A stretch of 64,000 nt of DNA from Oryzomonas sagensis. GTDB taxonomy: Bacteria > Desulfobacterota > Desulfuromonadia > Geobacterales > Pseudopelobacteraceae. Location of the stretch: the NCBI RefSeq assembly GCF_008802355.1, contig NZ_VZRA01000001.1, positions 132,980 through 196,979 of the forward strand, given 5' to 3'. Below, in pieces: positions 37,046-45,829 of the stretch (position 1 is its first letter; every line of letters begins with the position of its first letter). The notes beneath the pieces are model-generated. The model ran no database searches. It was not told the origin of the DNA and was given only the letters and a program-made list of their open reading frames with translations. The position numbers and the translations under genes were made by a program.

Positions 37046-37060
37046 AACTGGAGAACTGGC

Positions 37061-37363
37061 ATGGCAACAAAGAATGGGCTTCCGGCCATCCACCCCGGAG
37101 AATATTTGAAAGAAATCCTTGAAGAGCTTGGGCTATCGCAAAATGCCTTTGCCGGCTCCATCGGCGTCTCCGCCATGAGGGTTTCCCATGTCATTCATGG
37201 CAAGCGCCCGGTGACTGCCGAACTGGCCGTGTTGTTCGGCAAAGCGTTCGGCCAGACGCCGCAGTACTGGATGAACCTCCAGACGAGCTACGATCTGAAA
37301 ATCACGGAGAAGATCATGGCGCACCGGGTCAGGCAGATACGCCCGATTGCGCTGGCCGCGTGA
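37061..37363 (+). CDS. higA: HigA antitoxin (XRE helix-turn-helix)
   Basis: A 100-residue antitoxin with an XRE-type HTH at about 15-70 (HPGEYLKEILEELGLSQNAFAGSIGVSAMRVSHVIHG) and the HigA-typical tail AFGQTPQYWMNLQTSYDLK. It neutralises HigB and represses the promoter through the palindrome at 36736-36756. The gap to higB is 15 bases. The module sits in an AT-rich island but its own GC is nearer the genome average. Confidence 0.93.
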   Translation: MATKNGLPAIHPGEYLKEILEELGLSQNAFAGSIGVSAMRVSHVIHGKRPVTAELAVLFGKAFGQTPQYWMNLQTSYDLKITEKIMAHRVRQIRPIALAA

Positions 37364-37384
37364 TCAAGCAGCTTATGGAGAGGT

Positions 37385-37714
37385 AAGGGGGCCAAAGCTC
37401 CAAACAGTAAATTTGAATTTTGGAAAAAAAGAGCAGGGTCTCAGCTACCTACACATCCCCGTAAATTTTGGCCTCGCCTGTCACGATAACACAGCGAACA
37501 CTAAAACACGCCTTTCGCCCTTCTACACCCCGCAAAACTAAATTTCAACGTAAAAACAGAGTGTTAAAAAAATTACCATAAAAGCTCGACCATCTATCAC
37601 CTTGATATCACATGTAAAAACCAACCCAAAACCGCCCATCCGCCCATCATTGCATCTTTTTGACACAAAAAAAGCCCGGAAAATATCCGGGCTTGCGGGT
37701 GCCTTTTTCAAAAA
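37385..37714. repeat. Right copy of nested direct repeats around higBA
   Basis: R2 copy (37385-37424) and R1 copy (37516-37714), both in the same orientation as the left copies. The region 37364-37734 holds these repeats and the pst-phoU terminator, and no gene. Confidence 0.8.
37667..37698 (-). terminator. Terminator of the pst-phoU operon
   Basis: On the minus strand AAGCCCGGATATTTTCCGGG, continuing CTTTTTTT, forms an 8-bp stem with a U-run, 37 bases after the phoU stop. A second copy lies in the left repeat near 36560-36587. Confidence 0.88.
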
Positions 37715-37734
37715 TGCCGCAGGGTCCATCCCTC

Positions 37735-38406
37735 TCAGGCAATAGTATGCCGGATATCCTTCCCCTTAACCATGAAGATCACCATCTCGGCGATGTTGGT
37801 GGCGTGGTCGGCGATGCGCTCCAGGGACTTGGCCACGTAGTTGAGCTTCATGGAACGGGAGATGGTACTGGAGTCCTCGATCATGAAGGTCAGCAACTCC
37901 CGGTGGATCTGCTCGTTGATCTCGTCCACGAAGTTGTCGTCGTTGCAGACCTTGATGGCCAGATCGTCGTCGCCGTGCACGAAGGAGTCCAGGGACTCCT
38001 TAACCATCACCTCGGTCCAGTGGGCCATGCGGGGGATGTCGATATACGGCTTGAGCTGCGGCTCCGCGTTCAACTCCTTGGCCCGCTTGGCGATGTTGGT
38101 GCACTGGTCGCCGATGCGCTCCAGGTCGGTAACGATCTTGAGGGCCAGGGTGATGAACCGCAGGTCGCGGGCGGCCGGCTGGCGCAACGCCAGGAGTTCC
38201 AGGCAGCGCTCGTCGATGTTCACCTCCAGGTTATTCACCTCATGGTCCATGGCGATGATACTGTCGGCAAGGGGGGTATCCCGCTCCACGAGCGCCTTGA
38301 CCGACCCGGAGATCATCATCTCCACCTTGCCGCCCATGGCCAGGAGCATGCTGCGCAGCTCGTCCAGCTCTGTGTCGAATGTTGCACTGAAGTGTTCACG
38401 TTCCAT
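37735..38406 (-). CDS. phoU: Phosphate-signalling regulator PhoU
   Basis: A 223-residue, all-helical protein made of two PhoU repeats, each with an acidic metal-binding cluster (DHEVNNLEVNIDERC and a second with DDNFVDEINEQIHRE). It connects the PstSCAB transporter to PhoR and shuts down the Pho response when phosphate is ample. Last gene of the phoBR-pst operon, 85 bases after pstB. Confidence 0.95.
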   Translation of the reverse strand: MEREHFSATFDTELDELRSMLLAMGGKVEMMISGSVKALVERDTPLADSIIAMDHEVNNLEVNIDERCLELLALRQPAARDLRFITLALKIVTDLERIGDQCTNIAKRAKELNAEPQLKPYIDIPRMAHWTEVMVKESLDSFVHGDDDLAIKVCNDDNFVDEINEQIHRELLTFMIEDSSTISRSMKLNYVAKSLERIADHATNIAEMVIFMVKGKDIRHTIA

Positions 38407-38491
38407 ATATCGTCATCCTTTCCATCCCGGCAACCGGTTGGTGTGTTTTTTTGTTCATGGGGGCCGGGATAGAGCCCGCCGGCCGGTTCCC

Positions 38492-39250
38492 CTAGCCGAA
38501 TCTCCCCGTGATATAATCCTCGGTCTGCTTTTTCTCGGGGTTGGTGAAGACCTTGCGGGTCTCGCCGATCTCCACCAGTTCGCCGATGTAGAAGAAGGCC
38601 GTCACGTCCGATACCCGCGCCGCCTGCTGCATGTTGTGGGTAACGATGACGATAGTATACTTTGATTTCAAGTCCTCGATCAACTCCTCGATCTTGAGGG
38701 TCGAGATCGGGTCCAGGGCCGAGGCCGGTTCGTCCATCAGGATCACCTCCGGCTTGACGGCGATGGTCCGGGCGATGCAGAGACGCTGCTGCTGGCCTCC
38801 CGACAGTTCCACGGCCCCCGTACGGAGGCGGTCCTTGACCTCGTCCCACAGGGCCACGCGCTTCAGGCTCGACTCCACGATCTCGTCCGCATCCCCCTTC
38901 TTCAACACGCCGTTCAGTTTGTAGCCGGCGATCACGTTGTCGTAGATGGACATGGCCGGAAAGGGGTTGGGCTTCTGGAAGACCATGCCGACCCGGCGGC
39001 GGATCGTGACCGGGTCCACGCTGCGGCCGTAGATGTCGGTGTCGTCCAGCATGATGGTGCCGGTCACCCGGGCGGAGGGGGTCAGGTCGTGCATCCGGTT
39101 GATGCTGCGCAACACCGTGGATTTGCCGCAGCCGGACGGGCCGATGATGGCGGTCACGCTGTTCTCGGCGACCTCCATGGCGACATTTTTGACGGCATGG
39201 TTATCTCCGAAGTGGATATTGAGGTCTCGTATGGCTAATTTGCTGTTCAT
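38492..39250 (-). CDS. pstB: Phosphate ABC transporter ATPase PstB
   Basis: A 252-residue ABC ATPase. Walker [11 protein letters not shown]-loop [16 protein letters not shown], signature [17 protein letters not shown] and Walker [14 protein letters not shown] are all present. The Q-loop phrase QKPNPFPxSI is a PstB hallmark. It starts at 39250, 11 bases after the pstA stop. It powers phosphate import through PstAC. Confidence 0.96.
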   Translation of the reverse strand: MNSKLAIRDLNIHFGDNHAVKNVAMEVAENSVTAIIGPSGCGKSTVLRSINRMHDLTPSARVTGTIMLDDTDIYGRSVDPVTIRRRVGMVFQKPNPFPAMSIYDNVIAGYKLNGVLKKGDADEIVESSLKRVALWDEVKDRLRTGAVELSGGQQQRLCIARTIAVKPEVILMDEPASALDPISTLKIEELIEDLKSKYTIVIVTHNMQQAARVSDVTAFFYIGELVEIGETRKVFTNPEKKQTEDYITGRFG

Positions 39251-39261
39251 GAAATGCCCTT

Positions 39262-40104
39262 TCAGGAATGTTTGCTTCTGCCGAGCCAGCGGGCGGCCAG
39301 GCTCAGGCCGAACATCAGCACCACCAGCACCAGGGCTCCGGCCCAAGCCAGACGGTGCCAATCCTCGTACGGCGAGATGGCGAAATTGAAGATCTGCAGC
39401 GGCAGGGCGGCCATGGGTTCCGTAAGTTTCTTGCTCCAGAACTGGTTGCCGAGCGCCGTAAAGAGCAGGGGCGCCGTTTCCCCGGCCACCCGGGCGATGG
39501 CCAGCAGGACGCCGGTGATGACGCCGGTCAGGGCGCTGCGCAGGGTAACCTTGATGCTGGTGCGCCAGAGCGGTACCCCCAGGGCCAGGGACGCCTCCCG
39601 CAGGGTGGCCGGCACCATCTTGAGCTGTTCCTCGGTGGTGCGCAGCACGATGGGGATCATGATGAGCGACAGGGCAAAAGAACCGGCCAGGGCCGAAAAG
39701 CCCTTGAGCGGCACCACCAGCATGCTGTAGGCCACCATGCCGGTGATGATGGAGGGGATGCCGGACAGGACGTCGGCGCAAAACCGGATGGCGGTGGCAA
39801 GCTTGCCGGTGCCGTACTCCGTCAGGTAGACCGCGCCGAAGATACCGATGGGGAGCCCCACCAGCGAGGCCATGCCGATCATGATGGCGGAACCGGCGAT
39901 GCCGTTGGCCATGCCGCCCCCCGCCTCGCCGGTCGGCTTGGGTATCTGGGTGAAGAAGTCTAGGGAGATGGAGCTGATCCCCATCTTGACGATGTGATAG
40001 AAGATGATGATGAGCGGCAGCAGCACCAGGAGCGTCGCCCCCCCCATCAACAGCGTGGCGGACAGGTTGGCCGTCCGGCGCAGGGTAATGGAACGCAGGA
40101 TCAT
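39262..40104 (-). CDS. pstA: Phosphate ABC transporter permease PstA
   Basis: A 280-residue permease with six spans. The EAA loop reads [21 protein letters not shown], followed by [21 protein letters not shown], typical of PstA. The ATG at 40104 overlaps the pstC stop by 4 bases. A frame running further upstream (to 40665) is only a pstC shadow. Confidence 0.94.
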   Translation of the reverse strand: MILRSITLRRTANLSATLLMGGATLLVLLPLIIIFYHIVKMGISSISLDFFTQIPKPTGEAGGGMANGIAGSAIMIGMASLVGLPIGIFGAVYLTEYGTGKLATAIRFCADVLSGIPSIITGMVAYSMLVVPLKGFSALAGSFALSLIMIPIVLRTTEEQLKMVPATLREASLALGVPLWRTSIKVTLRSALTGVITGVLLAIARVAGETAPLLFTALGNQFWSKKLTEPMAALPLQIFNFAISPYEDWHRLAWAGALVLVVLMFGLSLAARWLGRSKHS

Positions 40105-41036
40105 GCCACGCCTCCTTTCCACTTGCGGGTGACGCTCCAGAGCAGCATGCGGGCCAGGAAGTTGATCACCAGGGTCACAAACAAGAGGATCAGGCCGATC
40201 TCCATCAGCGCCGAGGCGTGCATCTTGGTGGTGGTTTCTGCGAACTCGTTGGCAATGACGCTGGGCATGGTGTAGGCCGGCGACAGGAGCGACAGGGAGA
40301 TCTGGGGGGTGTTGCCGATCACCATGGTGACCGCCATGGTCTCGCCGATGGCCCGGCCCAGGCCGAGGATCACCGCGCCCAGGATGCCGGAGCGGCCGTA
40401 GGGGAGCACGGCCATGCGGATCATCTCCCAGCGGGTCGCTCCCAAGGCGATGGCCGCCTCCTTCTGGCTCGACGGCACCGCCATCAGGACCTCCTTGGTG
40501 ATGGAGGTGATGATCGGCACGATCATGATCATCAGGATAAAGACGGCGGCCAGCATGCTGACCCCGTAGGGTGCCCCCCGGAAAAAGGGGAGAAAGCCGA
40601 AATGCTCGATCAAGAACGGCTGGATGGTGCTCTGGAGCCAGGGGGTCATGACCAGGATGCCCCACAGGCCGTAGATGACGCTGGGGATGGCGGCCAGGAG
40701 CTCGACCAGGGCGGCGGTGGCAGCGCCGACCTTGCGGGGCGCCAGTTCGGTGATGAACAGGGCGGTGCCGATGCTCAGCGGGGTGGCCAGCAGGATCGCC
40801 AGGATCGAGGAAACGATGGAGCCGTACAGGTAGGGGAGCGAGGCAAACTCCTCCTGGACGGCGTCCCAGGTGCTGCCGCCGATGAATCCCCAGCCGAAAC
40901 GGCTGATGGCCGGCAGGCTCTCCTTCACCATCTCGGCGGTCATGAGCAGAAGGATGACGATGATGCTGCAGGCGAGGAGCAGGGTGAATCCCCGGAATAT
41001 GGCGTCACCCTTGATGCCTTGTGCGCTGTTCTGCAT
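40101..41036 (-). CDS. pstC: Phosphate ABC transporter permease PstC
   Basis: A 311-residue permease with six spans. The EAA loop [21 protein letters not shown] and the following [18 protein letters not shown] are PstC signatures. It forms the membrane channel with PstA. A terminator and its own Pho-box-like site lie between pstS and pstC, so it may be transcribed at a lower level than pstS and also independently of it. Confidence 0.95.
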   Translation of the reverse strand: MQNSAQGIKGDAIFRGFTLLLACSIIVILLLMTAEMVKESLPAISRFGWGFIGGSTWDAVQEEFASLPYLYGSIVSSILAILLATPLSIGTALFITELAPRKVGAATAALVELLAAIPSVIYGLWGILVMTPWLQSTIQPFLIEHFGFLPFFRGAPYGVSMLAAVFILMIMIVPIITSITKEVLMAVPSSQKEAAIALGATRWEMIRMAVLPYGRSGILGAVILGLGRAIGETMAVTMVIGNTPQISLSLLSPAYTMPSVIANEFAETTTKMHASALMEIGLILLFVTLVINFLARMLLWSVTRKWKGGVA

Positions 41037-41091
41037 GTCTGGTTCCTATCTTTTTACTCGTTTGTATCTGTTTGGATCGTATCAAGAACAT

Positions 41092-41109
41092 GTTACGGAC
41101 ATGTTACGG
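41092..41109 (-). promoter_or_regulatory. Pho-box-like site ahead of pstC
   Basis: CCGTAAC-ATGT-CCGTAAC on the minus strand: two 7-mers at 11-base period. TACGAT begins exactly 10 bases downstream as a -10 box, the spacing seen in PhoB-activated promoters. Similar sites precede pstS and phoB. Confidence 0.6.
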
Positions 41110-41206
41110 AGCGGGAACTATCCGGCAACATTGTCAAGTTTGTAACATGCCGCCATTTTGTCAAATTCAGGTGACTGCCGGGCAGCTGTTACACATGCCG
41201 GGCAAG

Positions 41207-41240
41207 AAAAAAGCGCGGGCGCCGTGGTGACGGCCCGCGC
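41207..41240 (-). terminator. Terminator between pstS and pstC
   Basis: On the minus strand GCGCGGGC (41240-41233) pairs with GCCCGCGC (41220-41213) across a 12-base loop, followed by six T. It lies about 40 bases after the pstS stop and probably attenuates read-through into pstCAB. Confidence 0.85.
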
Positions 41241-41278
41241 TCGGGATGACGGGGTAACTGCATCTGCCCCTTGCTTGA

Positions 41279-42310
41279 TTAGTGCTTGATGGTCTTGATG
41301 GTTTTCTCAACCATCTTCACGACCGGTGCGGGGAGCGGCGCATAGAGCATCCCTGCGGCCATCTTCTGCCCCTTGTGCAGTTCCCAGTTCAGGAATTCCA
41401 CCAACTTCTTCCCCTTGACCGCATCCTTCTGGTGTTCGTACACCACCAGCCAGGTGAAACCGACGATGGGATAGGCGTCGTCGCCCGGCTGGTTGACCAG
41501 GGATACGCGGTAGTCGGCCGGCATGTGTTTGACCGCGCCTGCTGCGGCAGCGCTGGTGGTCTTGATGGAGGGCTCGACGAACTTGCCGTTTTTGTTCATC
41601 AGCGTGGCATAGGGGAGCTTGTTTTCGAAGGCGTAGGCCAATTCGACGTAGCCGATGGAGTTCTTGGTGTTCTTGATCTGACCGGCAACACCCTCGTTAC
41701 CCTTGCCGCCCAAGCCGATGGGCCAGTTCACGGAAGCACCCTTGCCGACCTTGCCGTGCCATTCCTGGTTAACACTGGAGAGGTAATCGGTGAAGATGCT
41801 GGTGGTGCCGCTGCCGTCGGAGCGGTGCACCACGATGATCGGCTCATTGGGGAGCTTCACCCCCGGGTTGTCGTCGGCGATGCGCTTGTCGTTCCACTTG
41901 GTGATCTTGCCGAGGAAGATGTCGGCCACATCGCTGGAGCGGAGTTTGAGCCCCTTGTGAACGCCGGGCAGGTTGTAGGTGACGACCACGGCGCCCATGA
42001 CGGTCGGGATGTGCAGGAGCTTGCCCGGGGCGGCCTTGAGTTCTGCGTCGGAGAGGAACTTGTCGCTGGCGCCGAAGTCCACGGTGCCGGCGGTGATCTG
42101 CTTGATGCCGCCGCCGCTGCCGATGGACTGGTAGTTGAATTTCACCGAGGTATCGATCTTGGCGTATTCGCTGAACCACTTGGAGTAGAGCGGATAGGGG
42201 AAGGTGGCCCCGGCGCCGTTGATCAGCGTCTCCGCGGAAGCCTGGCCCGCAACGCAGACCGACGCCACCAGGGCGAGGGTCAGAACGGTCTTACGGATGG
42301 TTGAAAACAT
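41279..42310 (-). CDS. pstS: Periplasmic phosphate-binding protein PstS
   Basis: A 343-residue protein with a signal peptide (KTVLTLALVASVCVAGQASA). Phosphate-binding segments are visible: GAGATFPYPLYSKWF, SIGSGGGIKQITAGTVDFGASD and HRSDGSGTTSIFTDYL. The second of two adjacent ATGs (42310) sits 6 bases from AAGGAGG and is preferred over 42313. It delivers phosphate to PstCA. A Pho-box-like site lies 50 bases upstream. Confidence 0.95.
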   Translation of the reverse strand: MFSTIRKTVLTLALVASVCVAGQASAETLINGAGATFPYPLYSKWFSEYAKIDTSVKFNYQSIGSGGGIKQITAGTVDFGASDKFLSDAELKAAPGKLLHIPTVMGAVVVTYNLPGVHKGLKLRSSDVADIFLGKITKWNDKRIADDNPGVKLPNEPIIVVHRSDGSGTTSIFTDYLSSVNQEWHGKVGKGASVNWPIGLGGKGNEGVAGQIKNTKNSIGYVELAYAFENKLPYATLMNKNGKFVEPSIKTTSAAAAGAVKHMPADYRVSLVNQPGDDAYPIVGFTWLVVYEHQKDAVKGKKLVEFLNWELHKGQKMAAGMLYAPLPAPVVKMVEKTIKTIKH

Positions 42311-42360
42311 CATAATCCTCCTTGTTTTTGTAATCGTTACCGAAACAGTACAGGAGAAAT

Positions 42361-42378
42361 ATTACAGCGATGTTACGG
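42361..42378 (-). promoter_or_regulatory. Pho-box-like site ahead of pstS
   Basis: CCGTAAC-ATCG-CTGTAAT on the minus strand, followed 10 bases later by TACTGT as a possible -10. Same 7-4-7 layout as the pstC and phoB sites. Confidence 0.62.
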
Positions 42379-42412
42379 CCAGGCAAATTACCCGTAACAG
42401 AAACGGGCCGGA

Positions 42413-44182
42413 TCAGGCGGCGGCAATGGGCAGGGTGAACGAGAAGATGGACCCCTTGCCGAACTCATTGTTGGTCACGGAGATTTCCCCGCCGTGCAAC
42501 TGGACGATGTGTTTGGCGATGGCCAGCCCCAGTCCGGTCCCCCCCTGGTCACGGCTGCGCGCCTCATCCACCCGGTAAAAACGTTCGAAGATGCGGGGGA
42601 GATCCTTGAACGGGATGCCGATGCCGGTATCGGCGACGGCGATCTTCAGGAACCCCGGGTCATCGCCCGGGCGGACCGAGAGGGTCACCATGCCCTGGGG
42701 CGGGGTGTATTTGATGGCGTTGTCCAGCAGGTTCACGAGCACCTGCTCCACGCGCCCCTGGTCGGCCAGCACCCGCGGCAGCCCTGCCGGGATGTCGAGC
42801 TGCATCCTGATGTCCTTCCTGTTGGCGTTCTCCTCCAGCAGCATGTAGGTCTTGCGCATGGTGCCGGAGATGTCCAGCGGGTGGCGGTCCAGGACCAGCG
42901 CCCGGGACTCCAGGGTCGAGAGGGTGAGAATGTCGTTGATCAGGGCGGACAGCCGTTCGGAATGGCTGAGGATGATCTCCACGAAACGCGCGGCCCGGTC
43001 CGCATCGGACTGCAGCGCCCCGTCCAGCAGCGTCTCGGCGTACCCCTTGATGACCGATACCGGGGTGCGCAATTCGTGGGACACATTCGCGACGAAATCG
43101 CGGCGGATATTCTCCACCTTCTTCATGTCGCTGATGTCGTGGAACACCGCCACGACCCCGCTCTTCCTGCCGTCCACGGCGAGCGGCGCCCAGTGGGTCA
43201 AAAGGGTGATCTCCCCCGGCTGGATGGTGATCTCCCGGATAAGCTCCTCCCCCTCGGCGGCCCCCAGGGCCGTAAAGGCCGCCAGGAGATCGGGATGGCG
43301 GGAGATCTCGATCAGCTTCTTCCCCTCCACGTCGCCCGAGAGGGAAAAGAGCCTGCGAAACGCCGGATTCACCAGGGTGATCGCCCCCTCGGGCGAGGTG
43401 ACCATCACCCCTTCCCCCATGCCGCGCAGGATCGTGTCCAGCTGCTGCTTTTCCGAGGAGAGCCGCTGCATCTGCTGCTCGATCCGTTCGCTCATATCGT
43501 TGAGCACGCGGGCCAGCTCCCCTACCTCGTCATGGGCCGTCGCCGGTATCCGCACCGGCGATTCGCCGCGCCCGATGCGGGCGGCTGCCGCGGCCATGTT
43601 CCGCAGGGGGCGGGAGGTCAGGTTGGACAGGATATAGCTCAGCAGCAGGGCGGCCAGGGTGGTCAGCAGTACGGCGACGCCCACCACGCGATGCAGGGCA
43701 TTGCTGGAGTTGGTGAGGTAGGACAGCGGCATGGCCAGCCGCACAAAACCGTCGGTCTTGCCGTTCCCATAGGTCATGGCCACGTAGAGCATATCGGTCT
43801 TGAGGGTCTCGGAGTAGCGCATGGCGATGCCGGTCCCCGAGGCGAGGGCCGCCTGCACCTCGGGGCGGTCCAGGTGGTTCTGCAACTCACCGAGCTTGGC
43901 GCCCTTGACGTCCGAATCGCCGATAACACGGCCATCGGGTGCGATCAGGGTCAGCCGCTCCCTGATGGTGGAACCGACCATCTCGGCCAACTGCTGGGGG
44001 GGCAGCTTCATATGGTCGGACATCACCAGAAGGCGGGCCAGCTTGGCCTGGCTCTGCAGGCTCGTCCGGCTCTCCTCCACCAGGTTCGTCTCCAGGACAT
44101 GATCCATATACAGATAAAAACTGCCGGCGATCGCAACGATCAACAGCAGATACGACAGCATCAATTTCAGGCGGAATCCCAT
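42413..44182 (-). CDS. phoR: Phosphate-sensing histidine kinase PhoR
   Basis: A 589-residue kinase. A first span (KLMLSYLLLIVAIAGSFYLYM) leads to a periplasmic domain of about 130 residues, then a second span (VVGVAVLLTTLAALLLSYIL), a HAMP domain, a PAS domain (MVTSPEGAITLVNPAFRRLF), HisKA with NVSHELRTPVSVIKGY and an HATPase domain ending GTGLGLAIAKHIV. The periplasmic domain is larger than in E. coli PhoR. Of three tandem possible starts, 44182 has the best GAGGAG spacing. It phosphorylates PhoB, encoded immediately upstream. Confidence 0.93.
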   Translation of the reverse strand: MGFRLKLMLSYLLLIVAIAGSFYLYMDHVLETNLVEESRTSLQSQAKLARLLVMSDHMKLPPQQLAEMVGSTIRERLTLIAPDGRVIGDSDVKGAKLGELQNHLDRPEVQAALASGTGIAMRYSETLKTDMLYVAMTYGNGKTDGFVRLAMPLSYLTNSSNALHRVVGVAVLLTTLAALLLSYILSNLTSRPLRNMAAAAARIGRGESPVRIPATAHDEVGELARVLNDMSERIEQQMQRLSSEKQQLDTILRGMGEGVMVTSPEGAITLVNPAFRRLFSLSGDVEGKKLIEISRHPDLLAAFTALGAAEGEELIREITIQPGEITLLTHWAPLAVDGRKSGVVAVFHDISDMKKVENIRRDFVANVSHELRTPVSVIKGYAETLLDGALQSDADRAARFVEIILSHSERLSALINDILTLSTLESRALVLDRHPLDISGTMRKTYMLLEENANRKDIRMQLDIPAGLPRVLADQGRVEQVLVNLLDNAIKYTPPQGMVTLSVRPGDDPGFLKIAVADTGIGIPFKDLPRIFERFYRVDEARSRDQGGTGLGLAIAKHIVQLHGGEISVTNNEFGKGSIFSFTLPIAAA

Positions 44183-44184
44183 CA

Positions 44185-44868
44185 TCACTCCTCTATCTTG
44201 TAGCCGAAGCTGCGTACGGTCTTGATCAGATCGCCCGGTTTGCCCAATTTGCCGCGCAAGCGGGTGATATGGGTATCAACGGTCCGGGTGTCCCCCACGT
44301 TGTTGTAGCTCCACACGTTCTGCAGGAGCAGTTCCCGGCTCAGCACCCGGCCGGGGCGCTCCGCCAGGTAGAGCAGAAGCTTGTATTCGGTGCTGGTCAG
44401 CTCCACCTCGTTCCCGGCGCTCAACACGCGGTGGCGTTCGGTTTCGATGGAAATATCCCCGATGGAGATGCCCCCTTCGGCCGCGGATGACGGCTGGCTG
44501 TCGCACCGCCGCAGGATCGCCCGGATGCGCAGCAGCAGTTCGCGCATGGAAAACGGCTTCACCAGGTAGTCGTCGGCCCCCACCTCGAAACCGACCACCC
44601 GGTCGATCTCCTCGCCCTTGGCGGTGAGCATGAGCACCGGGACCTGGCTGGTGCGGCCGTCCTTGCGCAACTCCTTGCACACATCCGTCCCCATCATGCC
44701 CGGCAGCATCAGGTCGAGCACAACCAGGTCCGGGGGGTCGCGGCGCGCCGCTTCAAGGCCTTCCAGACCGTCATAGGACCACTGCATCTTGAACCCTTCC
44801 TTCTCCAGGTTGAACACGAGCAGTTCGGTCAAATCTTTTTCATCCTCGATTATCAGGATATTTTTCAT
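44185..44868 (-). CDS. phoB: Phosphate response regulator PhoB (OmpR family)
   Basis: A 227-residue regulator. The receiver has acid residues IIEDEKD, phospho-Asp in LVVLDLMLPGM and Lys in LVKPFS; the winged-helix C-terminal domain includes LTSTEYKLLLYLAERPGRVLSRE and DTHITRLRGKLG. It activates pst genes under phosphate limitation and likely its own gene, since a Pho-box-like site lies 76 bases upstream. First gene of the operon. Confidence 0.95.
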   Translation of the reverse strand: MKNILIIEDEKDLTELLVFNLEKEGFKMQWSYDGLEGLEAARRDPPDLVVLDLMLPGMMGTDVCKELRKDGRTSQVPVLMLTAKGEEIDRVVGFEVGADDYLVKPFSMRELLLRIRAILRRCDSQPSSAAEGGISIGDISIETERHRVLSAGNEVELTSTEYKLLLYLAERPGRVLSRELLLQNVWSYNNVGDTRTVDTHITRLRGKLGKPGDLIKTVRSFGYKIEE

Positions 44869-44943
44869 CGGGGCCTCCCTGAGGCGCAGCAGAAGAATTT
44901 TCTTGTATTTTTACCCTTTTTTGCTTTCTTGTAACATAGTATT

Positions 44944-44961
44944 ATTGCGATCATGTTACGA
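44944..44961 (-). promoter_or_regulatory. Pho-box-like site ahead of phoB
   Basis: TCGTAAC-ATGA-TCGCAAT on the minus strand, followed 10 bases later by TACAAG as a weak -10. The rest of 44869-45189 shows no gene. Confidence 0.52.
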
Positions 44962-45189
44962 AAGGCCAACATATTTGTGTGACTTACGGTTTTTTCTTCG
45001 CTTTCCCACGGAAAGCACTATACTGGCCGCACCCCGACGCTGGCCGCGGTATTTTTTTACTCTTCCTAAACGTGCCACGGCGGCTCACAATTTTGGCTTG
45101 CATTTTCCAAAGCATTTGTGTAAACAATAATAAACGCATTAAATTACGTTATAAACTCCGCAGTTAGGCAAATTCTACGGTACGCATAT

Positions 45190-45225
45190 CCACCAGTCAA
45201 CGATCGACTGGTGGAATTTTAGTTT
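45190..45225 (+). terminator. Hairpin upstream of hdrC
   Basis: CCACCAGTC (45190-45198) pairs with GACTGGTGG (45206-45214), followed by AATTTTAG. It lies 30 bases before hdrC, so it may be an attenuator or mRNA-stabilising 5' hairpin rather than a true end. Confidence 0.45.
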
Positions 45226-45244
45226 CACTAAAAAAGGCATTCCT

Positions 45245-45829
45245 GTGAAAAAGAAGAAGATGCTTCTTTCGACCGAGACCATGGACGTGGATTTCGTCCG
45301 CAAGGTCGAAGCCCTCTCCGGGACATCGGTCCGGCGTTGCTTCCAGTGCGGCAAGTGTTCGGCCGGCTGCCCCATGGCCACCTTCATGGAGCATCCCCCC
45401 AACCGGGTCGTGCGACTGCTCCAGCTCGGCCAGTGGCAACGTATCCTGGCCGGCCGCTCCATCTGGTACTGCGCCTCCTGCGAGACCTGCTCCACCCGCT
45501 GCCCGAACAAGGTGCACCTGGCCTCCATCATGGATGCCCTGCGCAAGCTCTCGTGGGATGCCGAAGGGCCGTCCAAGGAGAGTTACGTGCAGTTGGCCAA
45601 CCGGCTCTTCCTGCAAAACATCCGCACCTACGGCCGCCAGTACGAGATGCGCCTGGCCGCCGTGTTCAACGTCAAATCCGGTCAGTTTCTCAAGGACCTG
45701 ATGCTGGGGCCCAAGCTGATCAGCAAGGGCAAACTCAAGATGTTCCACCAGAAAAACAAGAACATGACCGAGATCGAAAAGATCTTCGGCCGCATCGAGG
45801 AGATGCGTAAAAACGGGGAGGCCCTGTGA
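45245..45829 (+). CDS. hdrC: Heterodisulfide reductase-like subunit HdrC
   Basis: A 194-residue Fe-S protein with two [4Fe-4S] motifs: CFQCGKCSAGCP near residue 32 and CASCETCSTRCP near residue 78. It hands electrons between HdrA clusters and the catalytic HdrB. It heads the Flx-Hdr gene set. The start used is GTG at 45245; an ATG at 45260 is a fair alternative. The preceding hairpin ends 30 bases upstream. Confidence 0.92.
   Translation: MKKKKMLLSTETMDVDFVRKVEALSGTSVRRCFQCGKCSAGCPMATFMEHPPNRVVRLLQLGQWQRILAGRSIWYCASCETCSTRCPNKVHLASIMDALRKLSWDAEGPSKESYVQLANRLFLQNIRTYGRQYEMRLAAVFNVKSGQFLKDLMLGPKLISKGKLKMFHQKNKNMTEIEKIFGRIEEMRKNGEAL

Noticed and set aside
37441-37515. Minus-strand open stretch ending VTGEAKIYGDV next to the right R1 copy
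   Set aside because: Too short, no start codon with a ribosome site. Possibly another gene scrap; not supportable as a feature.
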